64,000 bases of DNA from assembly GCF_032334255.1 (NCBI RefSeq), contig NZ_JAUHMF010000002.1, positions 62,001 through 126,000 on the forward strand, written 5' to 3'. Shown one piece after another: positions 9,201 through 16,826 of this stretch; positions within the stretch are counted from its first letter, which is position 1; every line of letters begins with the position of its first letter. Made by a program: the position numbers and the translations under genes. This DNA comes from Thermanaerothrix solaris (GTDB lineage Bacteria; Chloroflexota; Anaerolineae; Anaerolineales; Anaerolineaceae). The notes below the pieces were generated by a model, which was given only the letters and a program-made list of their open reading frames with translations, was not told where the DNA came from and ran no database searches.

Positions 9201-10040
9201 GATTGGGACGGGCGCGACGGCTGGACCTGGGCGACCTCCAGCACTGCCCTGGCCGGGGGTGACCTATATGTGGAAGCGGTGGATTTCGGCGGCAATCGCA
9301 GCGGCGACCTGCGCCTGGGCCTGCGCGTGGATGCCAACCCGCCCAGCGTTTCTCTTGACCCGCTGACCACACCTAACCGCAGCACGGCGGTGCGCCTGGC
9401 TTGGGCGGCGCAGGATGCCGAAACCGGCGTGGCCGGGATAACCTTGCAAGCCCGCGTGGGCGGAGGTGACTGGCAACCCCTCAGCGGTAGCCTCACCGTC
9501 CCGCGCGGCAGTGCCTGGTATGTGGGCACGTGGGGGCAAACGCTGTCCTTCCGCGCCCAGGTATGGGATTATGCGGGTTACGTCAGCGCCTGGTCGGAAG
9601 AACGCAGCACCCAAATCGAAGCCTCCTGCCAGCCCGATGGTTACGAGCCCGGCGATGACACCCTTGACGGCGCCACCTCCCTGGGGGTAGGCGTGGCGCA
9701 GGAACATACCCTCTGTCGCGGAGGGAGCGGGGTGAACGATGAGGATTGGCTGACCGTCGAGATCGCCGACCCCAAGCCTTATCTCTTTGCCGTGCGCTCG
9801 CTGGACGGTGGCGCGGCCGTGCGGGTCGAAATTTATGCCGCGGATGGCAGCACCCGCCTGGCGACGTTCGCCGCCCCCGACCTGGGCCGCGATTTGCTCT
9901 TCACCTGGACGCCACCGCAGGCCGGTCGTTATGCCCTCCGCCTCACACCGCTTGTCACCGGTCTGGCCGGGAGCGCTGCGCGTTATAGCGTTAGTTACAA
10001 TGAAGCGGCTTTCCTCTACCTGCCACTGGTGAGCCGATGA
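6240..10040 (+). CDS. large exported M23-like protein with crystallin-like and PPC domains
   Basis: A 1266-aa secreted mosaic protein. It has a signal peptide (residues 1-27, ending QPAWG). An M23/LytM-like fold spans about 195-300, with the zinc-site signature HHLHFHVH at 287-294 and the upstream YDFADG segment. After a bacterial Ig-like part (about 350-450) comes a beta/gamma-crystallin-like module (VALFSQPDYQGACVVLGLGEY). Then follow a fibronectin-like module, a jelly-roll-like WLQIAGADG region, and two PPC-type modules (DVDYYRFSGQAGQRLAIRL, and about 1140-1255). The C-terminus is FLYLPLVSR. Peptidoglycan or peptide hydrolysis is the expected activity for M23, but a binding role for a degenerate domain is possible. 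No obvious operon partner. Confidence 0.8.
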   Translation: MPKFRVLAFGVVLLTLWLTGITQPAWGSPPPPQPQTTPLVDPALAAALEAKINQHQFEVLAFTLYRVKIERVVESPDGRLAVLWLALVDAESGEVIPAEPGLAIARRDTLGALSTDWQVTLQADGDWAQTLAAVPDDLLDPEVRARYAAPSTEQLQALATVYRGYKLPWAGGLKKRLSGSIGHFLWYYSCSIDYCRYAYDFADGTMFPILAARGGTVYMAKWDCPNGSETCSNYIVLKDVTTAPTTYQLYLHLAYDSIPPNLRQVGAIVRQGQFIGNADDTGYSTGHHLHFHVHTNPTWYWGSSVDIRFDDVSINDGTPRNCYEASRWPSYGTQCQDEYVSGNYGAFPPSGNLTLPQAGEVITNGRVLIGGTASDDIAVTRVQPIVRGLDGQWREIGSPFTSTPFVGEIDLCSLGLPNGPVDVAFYAWDYEGNRSPEPLGMRTVLNRSNCAPPPPACTISSTQVALFSQPDYQGACVVLGLGEYSNAGSFGAVGDNNTASILVGSGVRALLYDLPDFQGRTEALEASDTNLGDNPLGRGRLSSLKVQTRSTTLGPPTLITPAYAADLNQPDTLYFTFRSEGATRYRLDVRRHADNQNVFTADGLRSPAAVLGTLPAANPATKYVWRVTAYNSASAGGVSQEQSFEVFPPYLSGGTSPALPYQASFDADGEGWLATGAWQWRTPALSGASAAWVASGNTSGDLTSPPINIPASGTYYLRFRYYADTESPEPYWDQRWLQIAGADGLFRNVWQFYDDPPRTWVESPAISLAAYAGQTIRVRFHFNPLDSYYNGGLGWVVDDLSISAETPPTCGESTPNDTLNTATPLTVGQSASGVICPAGDVDYYRFSGQAGQRLAIRLDAQRNGSPLDAILTLYDAQGNRLAENDDLVLYQMNDPALSYTLPTSGTYYLKVRAWGHPGVGDADQTYTLQVQVDSTPPTLNLTTPATSWVPNGALTMQAQASDGESGVALVNFYWRANPRAPWQLMGQDWDGRDGWTWATSSTALAGGDLYVEAVDFGGNRSGDLRLGLRVDANPPSVSLDPLTTPNRSTAVRLAWAAQDAETGVAGITLQARVGGGDWQPLSGSLTVPRGSAWYVGTWGQTLSFRAQVWDYAGYVSAWSEERSTQIEASCQPDGYEPGDDTLDGATSLGVGVAQEHTLCRGGSGVNDEDWLTVEIADPKPYLFAVRSLDGGAAVRVEIYAADGSTRLATFAAPDLGRDLLFTWTPPQAGRYALRLTPLVTGLAGSAARYSVSYNEAAFLYLPLVSR

Positions 10041-10222
10041 ACGCTCAACCCTGGGTGTAAGATCAATGTCCCTCTCTGCCTCGGCCTCCCCGCGCGCTGT
10101 GGAAGCGTAAAGAATCAAGCCTTTGACGCGCTGTTCATCATGGCGTTCCGGAAAAGCCCGGGTCTCCTTTTATGGCGGCTAGATTGAGCGAGGGGATTCC
10201 ACTGCCTTGATCTTGAGATGGT

Positions 10223-10228
10223 TATAAT
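10223..10228 (+). promoter_or_regulatory. -10 element upstream of M20 peptidase
   Basis: TATAAT 120 bp before the M20 peptidase start, in a 307-bp gap (10041-10347) that otherwise shows nothing I can name. There is no clear -35 hexamer at the expected distance. Confidence 0.3.
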
Positions 10229-10347
10229 TAGACCCAAGGTGCTCTTACACATTCATTAAGAACATATGGCATTTCTGCCCCGCTGTGCCGAGGGAATCCA
10301 GGGACGTCTTCCCAAAGCTTTCGGACACTTACACAATGGAGTTTGCC

Positions 10348-11520
10348 ATGCCTACGCTTTCCCCCACCTTGCAAGATGAAGTCGTTGCCTTGTTGCAAGC
10401 CCTGGTGCGCACGCCCAGCCTCTCCGGTCAGGAAAGGGCTCTGGCCGATCTGGTGGAAGCCAGGCTGCGCCGGCTGTCGTTCGATCACGTGGAGCGTGAT
10501 ACCTGGGGTAACGTCATTGCCAGCCGCCAGGGGTATGCTCCCGGCCCACACCTGCTCTTCGATGCCCACATGGATGTGGTGGCCCCGGGTGAGGCAACAG
10601 CCTGGGCCGGGGGTGATCCGTACAGCGGTCGCCTGGAGGGGGGACGCGTGTGGGGGCGCGGCGCTACCGACACCAAAGGCAGCCTGGCGGCCATGCTGAT
10701 CGCGATTGGTCACCTGCCCGCGACCGAATTCCGCGGCACCTTGACCGTGGTGGCCAGCGTGGGTGAAGAGACCCTGGAGGGGGCGGCGCTGGGGCAGGTC
10801 TGCGCCCAGTTACGCCCGGATCTGGTCATCATCGGCGAGCCGACCGAGGGCCGCCTGGGCATCGGCCAGAAGGGACGGGCCAAACTGTGGTTCCGCGCCC
10901 AGGGCCGCCCGGCGCATTCCTCCACACCTGAAGAGGGCCACAACGCCATCTACGTCGCCGCCGAGGTCGTCCAGCGTATTCGTGCCCTGCCGCTACTCAC
11001 GCATCCCATCCTGGGGGCAGGGGTGATGGAAGCGCTGGATATTCACTCCGAGCCCTACCCCAGCGCTTCGACCATCCCCTACACCTGTCTGGTGCGCTAC
11101 GACCGTCGCCTGGTGGTTGGAGAGACACCTGAGAGCGTCCTGCAACCCTATCGCGAGGCTTTCGGCGGGCGGGAAGACCTGACCTTTGGCTTTGAAGAGG
11201 TCACCCTGAGCACTTACACCGGCGCCACCCTGCGCACCCCGGATTTCCACCCCGCTTGGCTGTGGGCAGAGAGCACGCCCTGGGTACAGCAGGCGCTAGC
11301 GAGTTTGCGTGCGGCAGGTCTGCGCGCCGAGACCTTCATCGCCCCCTACTGCACCAACGCCAGCACTACCGCCGGCGAACTGGGCCTCCCGACCCTGATT
11401 TACGGCCCTTCCAGCATTGCCCTGGCGCACAAAGTCAATGAATACATTGAGGTCAATGACGTCCTGGCCGCGGTGCTGGGTTACCAGGCATTAGCAAAGG
11501 GGCTGAGGGAGATAGGTTGA
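10348..11520 (+). CDS. M20-family metallohydrolase, YgeY/DapE/ArgE-like
   Basis: A 390-aa cytosolic zinc hydrolase that would cleave an amide bond of a small N-acyl or peptide substrate. The metal-site motifs are DAHMDVV (D72, H74, D76), GRGATDTKGSLA, the catalytic GEETLEG, and GEPTEGRLGIGQKGRAK at the start of the dimerisation lid. The late His lies in ALAHKVNEYI. The overall pattern recalls YgeY-type hydrolases more than classical DapE, but the substrate is not determined. ATG 10348 follows GGAG by 6 bp; an in-frame ATG at 10336 and a longer ORF from 10285 have poorer signals. Likely monocistronic. Confidence 0.85.
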   Translation: MPTLSPTLQDEVVALLQALVRTPSLSGQERALADLVEARLRRLSFDHVERDTWGNVIASRQGYAPGPHLLFDAHMDVVAPGEATAWAGGDPYSGRLEGGRVWGRGATDTKGSLAAMLIAIGHLPATEFRGTLTVVASVGEETLEGAALGQVCAQLRPDLVIIGEPTEGRLGIGQKGRAKLWFRAQGRPAHSSTPEEGHNAIYVAAEVVQRIRALPLLTHPILGAGVMEALDIHSEPYPSASTIPYTCLVRYDRRLVVGETPESVLQPYREAFGGREDLTFGFEEVTLSTYTGATLRTPDFHPAWLWAESTPWVQQALASLRAAGLRAETFIAPYCTNASTTAGELGLPTLIYGPSSIALAHKVNEYIEVNDVLAAVLGYQALAKGLREIG

Positions 11521-11599
11521 CCTTGACAAACAAGGGAGACCTAACAGGTTTGTCCGGTTTTCAGGGTTGCTTGTCCTCTGAAACGTTTGGTCGTTGCCT

Positions 11600-11734
11600 A
11601 TGATGAGAAGGCTTCCTGTTATCATTTTGGTCGGGATGATCGGCACCGTGCGCTTTGAGGGGGTACAGCCGGGGCAGTGCCTTATCCGCAACGGCGCGTT
11701 TCAGGTTACCATCAAGGTAGTTGAACAGCCATAA
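11600..11734 (+). CDS. small ORF or gene remnant (44 aa)
   Basis: An ATGATG-initiated 44-codon frame (MMRRLPVIILVG ... KVVEQP) in the gap between the M20 gene and the restriction system. It has no clear ribosome-binding site. The second half reads like the tail of a folded protein (GVQPGQCLIRNG), so it may be a remnant of a longer gene disrupted when the neighbouring AT-rich block arrived. Not recognised. The rest of 11521-11916 turns AT-rich after about 11740. Confidence 0.2.
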   Translation: MMRRLPVIILVGMIGTVRFEGVQPGQCLIRNGAFQVTIKVVEQP

Positions 11735-11888
11735 TGAGCAAGGAATAGATTGTCGGCTTTTTGGTTGATGTTAACGGCTATCCAGAGCAATTTCGTTTAG
11801 TTACTTTAAGAGCATAGTTGTATTATCAAATATCTATTCGATAATTTACATAAATCCTGCATTTATTTAGTTCCACTCTCAAATTAGA

Positions 11889-11894
11889 TATAAT
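11889..11894 (+). promoter_or_regulatory. -10 element of restriction gene
   Basis: TATAAT 22 bp before ATG 11917, followed by the GAGGGAG ribosome-binding site at 11902-11908. An ATTATC/GATAAT inverted repeat (11822-11827 and 11840-11845) lies upstream and could be an operator. Confidence 0.4.
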
Positions 11895-11916
11895 CAACCC
11901 TGAGGGAGTTGAGCGT

Positions 11917-12873
11917 ATGCATTTATTTGAAGAACTCTTAAGCATCAGTGCCGAAGAAATCGAGTTTGAGTTTCGAGGATTCTCAAATCTTGATTGGTTG
12001 GAATTTGTGCTTAATCCTCGCCGTCTTCGTGGGAGCGACTTTTTAATGCGTTGGTCTCAAGGGTTATGGAGTGAAGAACGCATCATTCAGGCTGTTAATA
12101 ATACAAACGAATTCTTTGCAATTCCTTATGGGCCAAGCGGAACAGCACCAGACAGTGATGTTAGAGCATTTGAACTCTACTTCGAACGGCTTGAAGCGGC
12201 TGGTCTAGGCAAAATCAAGCGTCCAGACCTGTTAATATTCAAGAAAAGTTCACGCGAGATCGTGGAAGGTCTCGTGGATTCAATAGGGGGCATCAGCGAG
12301 CTACCCTTCACCCCAGAAGATAGTAGCGTATTGCGAGAGTTACTAGCGCATGCGATTATCGCAGTTGAGTGCGAAAATAGTCTCTGGATCGCAAAACAAA
12401 TGCCAGATTTCGGTTCGGAATTAAGACCACAAAAATGGTTGGGTGGTAAGCCTGGGGTAAAAAAAGGCGCTGTATTACCAACTTTGATATTGAAGGAAGA
12501 GGATCGCAAACCATTGCAAATATGGCAGGATAATAATGGAATCCCAATTCATATTTGGCACGTCTTTTATGATATCGCGTTTGGTATTTCCTTTGACAGA
12601 GCACAAGAGCTAATTGATCAAGGATTTATCATACCAACAAAGCAGACCTTCCAATCACCAGGTGGAGCTACTACAACAAAGACTATATATAAAATTTATT
12701 ACCACTATGCTTATCCCCTTTGCGATGCAGTTCGTGAACCGAGATTAAAAGCGAAATTTATCCAGGACAAGAACGGGCACATTTTACCGTATGTGCATTT
12801 TGAGGGTGGAAAAATGGATTTGCGAGATGAAGCTCTAAATGTATTAAGGGAGATTGCAAATGCTAAGGGCTGA
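11917..12873 (+). CDS. putative type II restriction endonuclease, AccI-like
   Basis: A 318-aa protein that I read as the endonuclease of a type II restriction-modification pair. A PD-(D/E)xK-like core is suggested by KRPDLLIF (D104) and AIIAVECENSLW (E151, E153), the latter phrase recalling AccI-family enzymes, which cut GTMKAC. The AccI assignment is from memory of the family and is moderate; the endonuclease role is also supported by the overlapping methyltransferase gene (14-bp overlap). Base composition is clearly more AT-rich than flanking genes, a sign of horizontal transfer. ATG 11917 has GAGGGAG 8 bp upstream. Confidence 0.6.
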   Translation: MHLFEELLSISAEEIEFEFRGFSNLDWLEFVLNPRRLRGSDFLMRWSQGLWSEERIIQAVNNTNEFFAIPYGPSGTAPDSDVRAFELYFERLEAAGLGKIKRPDLLIFKKSSREIVEGLVDSIGGISELPFTPEDSSVLRELLAHAIIAVECENSLWIAKQMPDFGSELRPQKWLGGKPGVKKGAVLPTLILKEEDRKPLQIWQDNNGIPIHIWHVFYDIAFGISFDRAQELIDQGFIIPTKQTFQSPGGATTTKTIYKIYYHYAYPLCDAVREPRLKAKFIQDKNGHILPYVHFEGGKMDLRDEALNVLREIANAKG

Positions 12874-14422
12874 TACATACAGACTACCTTCATCTTGGGA
12901 AACTAGAGAGCACTTTAGAGAAAAGGGACAATTTTGGACTCCCGCTTGGATTGCGGAGCCAATGGTTGAATACGTTCTGGCCGACCATGGTGGACTCTTA
13001 TTTGATCCTGCCGTTGGAACAGGAGCTTTTTTCCGTGCGGCTATAAAAATTGCTAGCGAAAAGGGTCTGGCTGTTAGTTTTTCTGGTATGGAGATTGACC
13101 CTAATACTTTGACACAAGCCATTGAGCAAGGCTTGGATCCTGTTGAGCTTGCTGAGGTAAAAATTAGCGATTTTGTATCGGATCCACCACAGAGAAAATT
13201 TCAAGCCATTGTTGCTAATCCCCCATTTATTCGGCATCATCGCCTTAGTCCAGAGAAAAAAACGGAACTTAAGCAGATTGCTGCTCAACTCATTGGTAAG
13301 GAATTGGACGGGCGAGCTGGTTTACATATCTATTTCCTGATCCGCGCACTATCTTTACTTGAGGAGAACGGGCGACTAGCGTTTATTATGCCAGCGGATA
13401 CTTGTGAAGGAAAATTCGCCCATGATTTGTGGTCTTGGATTACAGGCAATTTTGCTCTCGAGGCCGTCATCACATTTACTCCTGAAGCCACTCCATTCCC
13501 AAATGTTGATACAAACCCTCTTATTTTCTTTATTCGTAAGGTACCCCCAAAGCCTCATTTTTTATGGACTAGGGTTTATCATCCAAACACCAACGCACTT
13601 AAAATGTGGGTAAGGTCCGGGTTCATAAATGTTACTGAAAAGGATCTATATGTCACAATCCGAGACTTGAGAGAGGGTCTCTCCACTGGGCTTTCGCGTG
13701 AACCAGCACGGCATCTTAACGAAACATATGTATTGGGTGATTTTGTTAAGGTGGTTCGAGGTATTGCAACGGGGGCTAATGACTTTTTCTTCATGACGAA
13801 GAAAAAAGCTAGGATCTTAGGGATTCCCGAAGAGTATTTTGTTAAGGCTATTGGAAGAACTCGGGATGTTCCAGGTAATGAAATTACTCATGAGATCCTT
13901 GAGAGACTTGATCGTCAAGGAAGGCCTACGTTACTCTTGTCATTGAGCGGTGATGATATAGAAACTTTTCCGGATCCTGTAAAAAGATATCTTAGAAGTG
14001 GTGAACTTCTAGGCTTGCCTAAACGTCCCCTAATTGCGCAGCGCAAACCCTGGTATAGAATGGAGATGCGAATACCTCCACCCTTCCTGTTTGCTTATCT
14101 GGGTCGTCGTAACTCAAGGTTTATTCGTAATACTGCGGGGGTTGTTCCATTGACAGGTTTTTTATGTGTATATCCGAAAGATACTAGCGAGGAATACTTG
14201 GAGAAGATCTGGAAAGTTCTCACTCATCCAGATACACTGGCAAACTTGTCTAAGGTTGGAAAAAGTTATGGGAATGGTGCCATAAAGGTTGAACCGCGCT
14301 TGTTGGAAAAATTGCCTATCCCAAATCACGTGATAGAGCAGTATGGTGTGCCAAAGCAAATGCGATTATTTGAGCAAAGCGCATCTTACATAACCAATTC
14401 AGATGATTGGTCAGATAGGTGA
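12860..14422 (+). CDS. DNA adenine-N6 methyltransferase of the R-M pair
   Basis: A 520-aa gamma-class N6-adenine methyltransferase that would protect host sites from the preceding endonuclease. Motif I (SAM binding) is DPAVGTG at 49-55, and the catalytic motif IV is NPPF at 120-123, arranged as in M.TaqI-type enzymes. A C-terminal target-recognition region of about 250 residues follows. ATG 12860 has AAGGGAG 7 bp upstream and lies inside the end of the endonuclease frame, so translation is probably coupled. It shares the AT-rich composition of its partner. The recognition sequence is inferred only through the partner. Confidence 0.88.
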   Translation: MLRADTYRLPSSWETREHFREKGQFWTPAWIAEPMVEYVLADHGGLLFDPAVGTGAFFRAAIKIASEKGLAVSFSGMEIDPNTLTQAIEQGLDPVELAEVKISDFVSDPPQRKFQAIVANPPFIRHHRLSPEKKTELKQIAAQLIGKELDGRAGLHIYFLIRALSLLEENGRLAFIMPADTCEGKFAHDLWSWITGNFALEAVITFTPEATPFPNVDTNPLIFFIRKVPPKPHFLWTRVYHPNTNALKMWVRSGFINVTEKDLYVTIRDLREGLSTGLSREPARHLNETYVLGDFVKVVRGIATGANDFFFMTKKKARILGIPEEYFVKAIGRTRDVPGNEITHEILERLDRQGRPTLLLSLSGDDIETFPDPVKRYLRSGELLGLPKRPLIAQRKPWYRMEMRIPPPFLFAYLGRRNSRFIRNTAGVVPLTGFLCVYPKDTSEEYLEKIWKVLTHPDTLANLSKVGKSYGNGAIKVEPRLLEKLPIPNHVIEQYGVPKQMRLFEQSASYITNSDDWSDR

Positions 14423-14476
14423 ATTTTATGTGCCTCATATAGAAACTGCTTTCTCACTCTCCGCACGCCCCTCCCC

Positions 14477-14944
14477 TTGCCCCCCTTTACCTCCCCCTCT
14501 GAACCCGACCTTTTCGCCGTTCGCCCCGCCACCGCCAGTGACGCGCCCGCCCTCTGCGCTTTAGACGTCCTCGCCCAGCAGGACGAAAGCCGGCGCGCGT
14601 TTATCGCTCGCGCGGTGGAAGACGGGCATGGCTACGTGATCGAGGCCAAGGGGCAGGTGATCGGGTATGCCGTGCTCGATACATCCTTTTTCGGGCAAGG
14701 CTTTATTTCCTTACTCTATATTCACCCCGAGCACCGCCGCCAGGGCGCTGCCACCAGGCTGATGCAGTACCTGGAAGAGGCTTGCCGCACCCCCAAACTC
14801 TTTACCTCCACGAACCTTTCTAACCTGCCGATGCAAGCCCTCCTGACAAAGTTGGGTTACATCCTGAGCGGTGTGATTTATCACCTCGATGAGAATGACC
14901 CTGAACTGGTGTTTGTCAAATACCTCCGGCGGGGCAGTGCCTGA
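14477..14944 (+). CDS. GNAT acetyltransferase
   Basis: A 155-aa GNAT-fold protein. The acetyl-CoA binding segment is IHPEHRRQGAATRLMQYLE, preceded by the beta strands of GYVIEAKGQVIGYAVLD and followed by the usual C-terminal LLTKLGYILSG. The substrate is unknown. GC content returns to the chromosomal level here, marking the right border of the R-M block. The start is uncertain: TTG 14477 gives the full domain but has no ribosome-binding site that I can see. Confidence 0.7.
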   Translation: MPPFTSPSEPDLFAVRPATASDAPALCALDVLAQQDESRRAFIARAVEDGHGYVIEAKGQVIGYAVLDTSFFGQGFISLLYIHPEHRRQGAATRLMQYLEEACRTPKLFTSTNLSNLPMQALLTKLGYILSGVIYHLDENDPELVFVKYLRRGSA

Positions 14945-14975
14945 CCAGCCCTGGAATCGCCGCCGTGGCACCCCA

Positions 14976-15005
14976 TTGACTTTTACCCCTCGCTTTTCGT
15001 ATAAT
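14976..15005 (+). promoter_or_regulatory. sigma-70-type promoter of the structured leader
   Basis: TTGACT (14976-14981), an 18-bp spacer and TATAAT (15000-15005) make one of the best promoters in the window. Transcription would start near 15012, about 133 nt before the 65-aa gene. Confidence 0.8.
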
Positions 15006-15011
15006 AAAAAT

Positions 15012-15144
15012 GTAACTCGTTGCACAGCGCATGGCTGAGGTCCGCGGAGCCGGGCCTCCCCCGGATCACGAAAGCGTGCACAGCCGTCCGTGGTGATGAA
15101 CACGGAGGGCTGTGCCTGTTTAACGGGCTGTGAGGAGGTGTATC
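15012..15144 (+). ncRNA. structured mRNA leader, candidate riboswitch or attenuator
   Basis: This leader folds into several local hairpins. CCGGG/CCCGG lies within 15050-15064, and CACG-AAAG-CGTG lies at about 15067-15078. A long stem-loop runs from 15078 to 15115 (CACAGCC paired with GGCTGTG, then TCCGTG with CACGGA, loop 15093-15100). The element TGCACAGC occurs twice (15021-15028 and 15077-15084) and GGGCTGTG occurs twice (15107-15114 and 15125-15132). The second GGGCTGTG abuts the AGGAGGTG ribosome-binding site. Pairing with alternative partners could expose or hide that site. It matches no riboswitch class I can name. Confidence 0.5.
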
Positions 15145-15342
15145 ATGTTGACCCTGGATCTGACCCCGGAAGAAGCCCGCGTTCTGATGCAGGTGTTGGA
15201 AGCGTGCGTCTCAGACATGCGCATGGAAATTTCACAGACGGATAACATCCGTTACAAGGCCATGCTCAAGGAGCGCAAGGCGGCGCTGGAGCGCGTACTG
15301 CAGGTGTTGCGCGAGCAAATGCCGTTACCGCTGGCCGAGTGA
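15145..15342 (+). CDS. small helical hypothetical protein (65 aa)
   Basis: A 65-aa, mostly alpha-helical protein of unknown function (LTLDLTPEEARVLMQVLEAC, then a charged helix with KAMLKERKAALERVLQVLREQ). It looks cytosolic and may dimerise through its long helix. ATG 15145 has an excellent AGGAGGTG site 4 bp upstream; the longer frame from 15130 would run through that site. The elaborate leader in front suggests regulated expression. Confidence 0.7.
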   Translation: MLTLDLTPEEARVLMQVLEACVSDMRMEISQTDNIRYKAMLKERKAALERVLQVLREQMPLPLAE

Positions 15343-15381
15343 GGTGGATGGTCTCCGGTCACGAGAAGCCATTAAAAGGCC

Positions 15382-15415
15382 CACGGCGCCGCGAAGGACG
15401 CCGTGAGGTGATTTT
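15382..15415. terminator. bidirectional intrinsic terminator
   Basis: CACGGCG (15382-15388) pairs with CGCCGTG (15399-15405), followed on the plus strand by ATTTT. On the minus strand the same stem is followed by GGGCCTTTTAA, so it may end both the 65-aa gene and the tRNA-Leu transcript. Confidence 0.65.
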
Positions 15416-15421
15416 GCCGTG

Positions 15422-15507
15422 TAGGGCGGGAGGGACTCGAACCCTCAAGGTGCTCCCGCACCGGTGGATTTTAAGTCCACTGCGTCTGCCTGTTCCGCCA
15501 CCGCCCC
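15422..15507 (-). tRNA. tRNA-Leu(UAA)
   Basis: An 86-nt class II tRNA on the minus strand. The acceptor stem is GGGGCGG/CCGCCCU, the anticodon loop CTTAAAA gives UAA, the variable arm is long (GGTGCGGGAGCACC), and the T-loop is TTCGAGT. CCA is not encoded. Confidence 0.95.
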
Positions 15508-15561
15508 TTACATCTTAGATTTTACCCCAAGCTGTCCCTGCGTCAAGCGTCCGCGGCGCGG

Positions 15562-16809
15562 CTAAACCACCCAGCGCCCCCGTTTCATCACCCGCAGCAC
15601 CGGATTGGTGCCAAAGCGATAGCCCAGGTGGCGATAATCCGGCACATCCAGGACGATTAAATCGGCCTGCTTGCCCGGCTCCAGCGAGCCGAGGCGGTCG
15701 GCGGCGCCAATGGCTGCGGCAGCGTTGATGGTGGCAGCGGCAATCGCTTCGGCCGGGGTGAGTTTGAGGTAGCGGCAGGCCAGGGCAATGACGAAAGGCA
15801 TGCTCTCGCACCAGGCTGTGCCGGGGTTGAGGTCGGTAGCCAACGCCAGCAATCCCCCGGCATCCAGAATCGCCCGCGCCGGGGTGTACTCGGGCTGTGC
15901 CAGGCCAAAGGGTGTGCAGGGTAGCGCAACCGCGACCGTCCCGCTAACGGCCAGAGCCTGAATATCCTCCGGGGGGGTCTTGACCAGATGATCAGCAGAG
16001 GTCGCCCCCAGTTCCACCGCCAGGCGTGCCCCGCCCAGGCTTTCGAACTCATCGGCGTGGATTTTCAGCCCAAAGCCCAATTCCCGCGCCCGTACCAGGA
16101 TCTGACGCGATTGGGCTAAATCAAAGGCAATGCGCTCGCAGAAGACATCCACAAACGGCAACGGGCGCCCCGGAGCGTGGGTTTGCCACCACTGCCGCAC
16201 CGCGGGCAGCATCTCGGTGCAGAGTTGATCCACGTAGGTCTGAGGATCAGAGCGGAACTCGGGCGGCACATCGTGCGCGGCCAGGTAGGTCGGCACCAGT
16301 TCCAACGGGCCCTCCTGATTCAGTTGCAGGATGGCCTCGAGCAGGCGCAGTTCGGATTCGGGCGTCAGGCCATAACCGGTCTTCGCCTCGGCGGTAGTGG
16401 TGCCGTGGCGCAGCATCGTCCAGGCCCGCTGGCGAGCCTGTTCGATCAGCGTTTCCAGGGGAGCCTCGCGGGTAGCACGCACCGTGGCCAGAATGCCCCC
16501 GCCCGCGGCCGCGATTTCGGTATAGGTCTTGCCCTGGGTGCGCCACTCGAATTCCTGAGCGCGGTCGCCGGCCCAGACCAGGTGGGTGTGCGGATCCACG
16601 AAACCGGGCATGACCACGCGCCCGCCGGCATCCCAGAGGTCTTCGTTAGGATAGGCGGCGCGCAGGACGGCGCTGGGACCGACGGCCTCGATCAAACCCC
16701 CGCGCACCAGCACGGCGCCGTCCTCGATCAACCCCAGGCGGCCCAATTCATGCCCGCGCTGGGGACCACCGGCAAGGGTCAACAACTGGCTAGCTGAATG
16801 GATGAGCAT
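15562..16809 (-). CDS. hutI: imidazolonepropionase
   Basis: A 415-aa amidohydrolase-superfamily enzyme of histidine degradation that hydrolyses imidazolone-5-propionate to N-formimino-L-glutamate. The metal motif is DPHTHLVWAG (H74, H76). Other family marks are HGTTTAEAKTGYGL, KIHADEF, SADHL, and ATDLNPGTAWCESM. The length is normal. ATG 16809 has GGAGGT about 5 bp upstream. It lies 17 bp behind the LCP-like gene on the same strand. No hutH, hutU or other hut gene is in the window. Confidence 0.95.
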   Translation of the reverse strand: MLIHSASQLLTLAGGPQRGHELGRLGLIEDGAVLVRGGLIEAVGPSAVLRAAYPNEDLWDAGGRVVMPGFVDPHTHLVWAGDRAQEFEWRTQGKTYTEIAAAGGGILATVRATREAPLETLIEQARQRAWTMLRHGTTTAEAKTGYGLTPESELRLLEAILQLNQEGPLELVPTYLAAHDVPPEFRSDPQTYVDQLCTEMLPAVRQWWQTHAPGRPLPFVDVFCERIAFDLAQSRQILVRARELGFGLKIHADEFESLGGARLAVELGATSADHLVKTPPEDIQALAVSGTVAVALPCTPFGLAQPEYTPARAILDAGGLLALATDLNPGTAWCESMPFVIALACRYLKLTPAEAIAAATINAAAAIGAADRLGSLEPGKQADLIVLDVPDYRHLGYRFGTNPVLRVMKRGRWVV

Positions 16810-16826
16810 GGGGTTACCTCCGCGAA

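Noticed and set aside
15012..15144. Leader considered as c-di-AMP, c-di-GMP, fluoride or ZTP riboswitch
   Set aside because: I could not find the conserved core bases of any of these classes in the right order.
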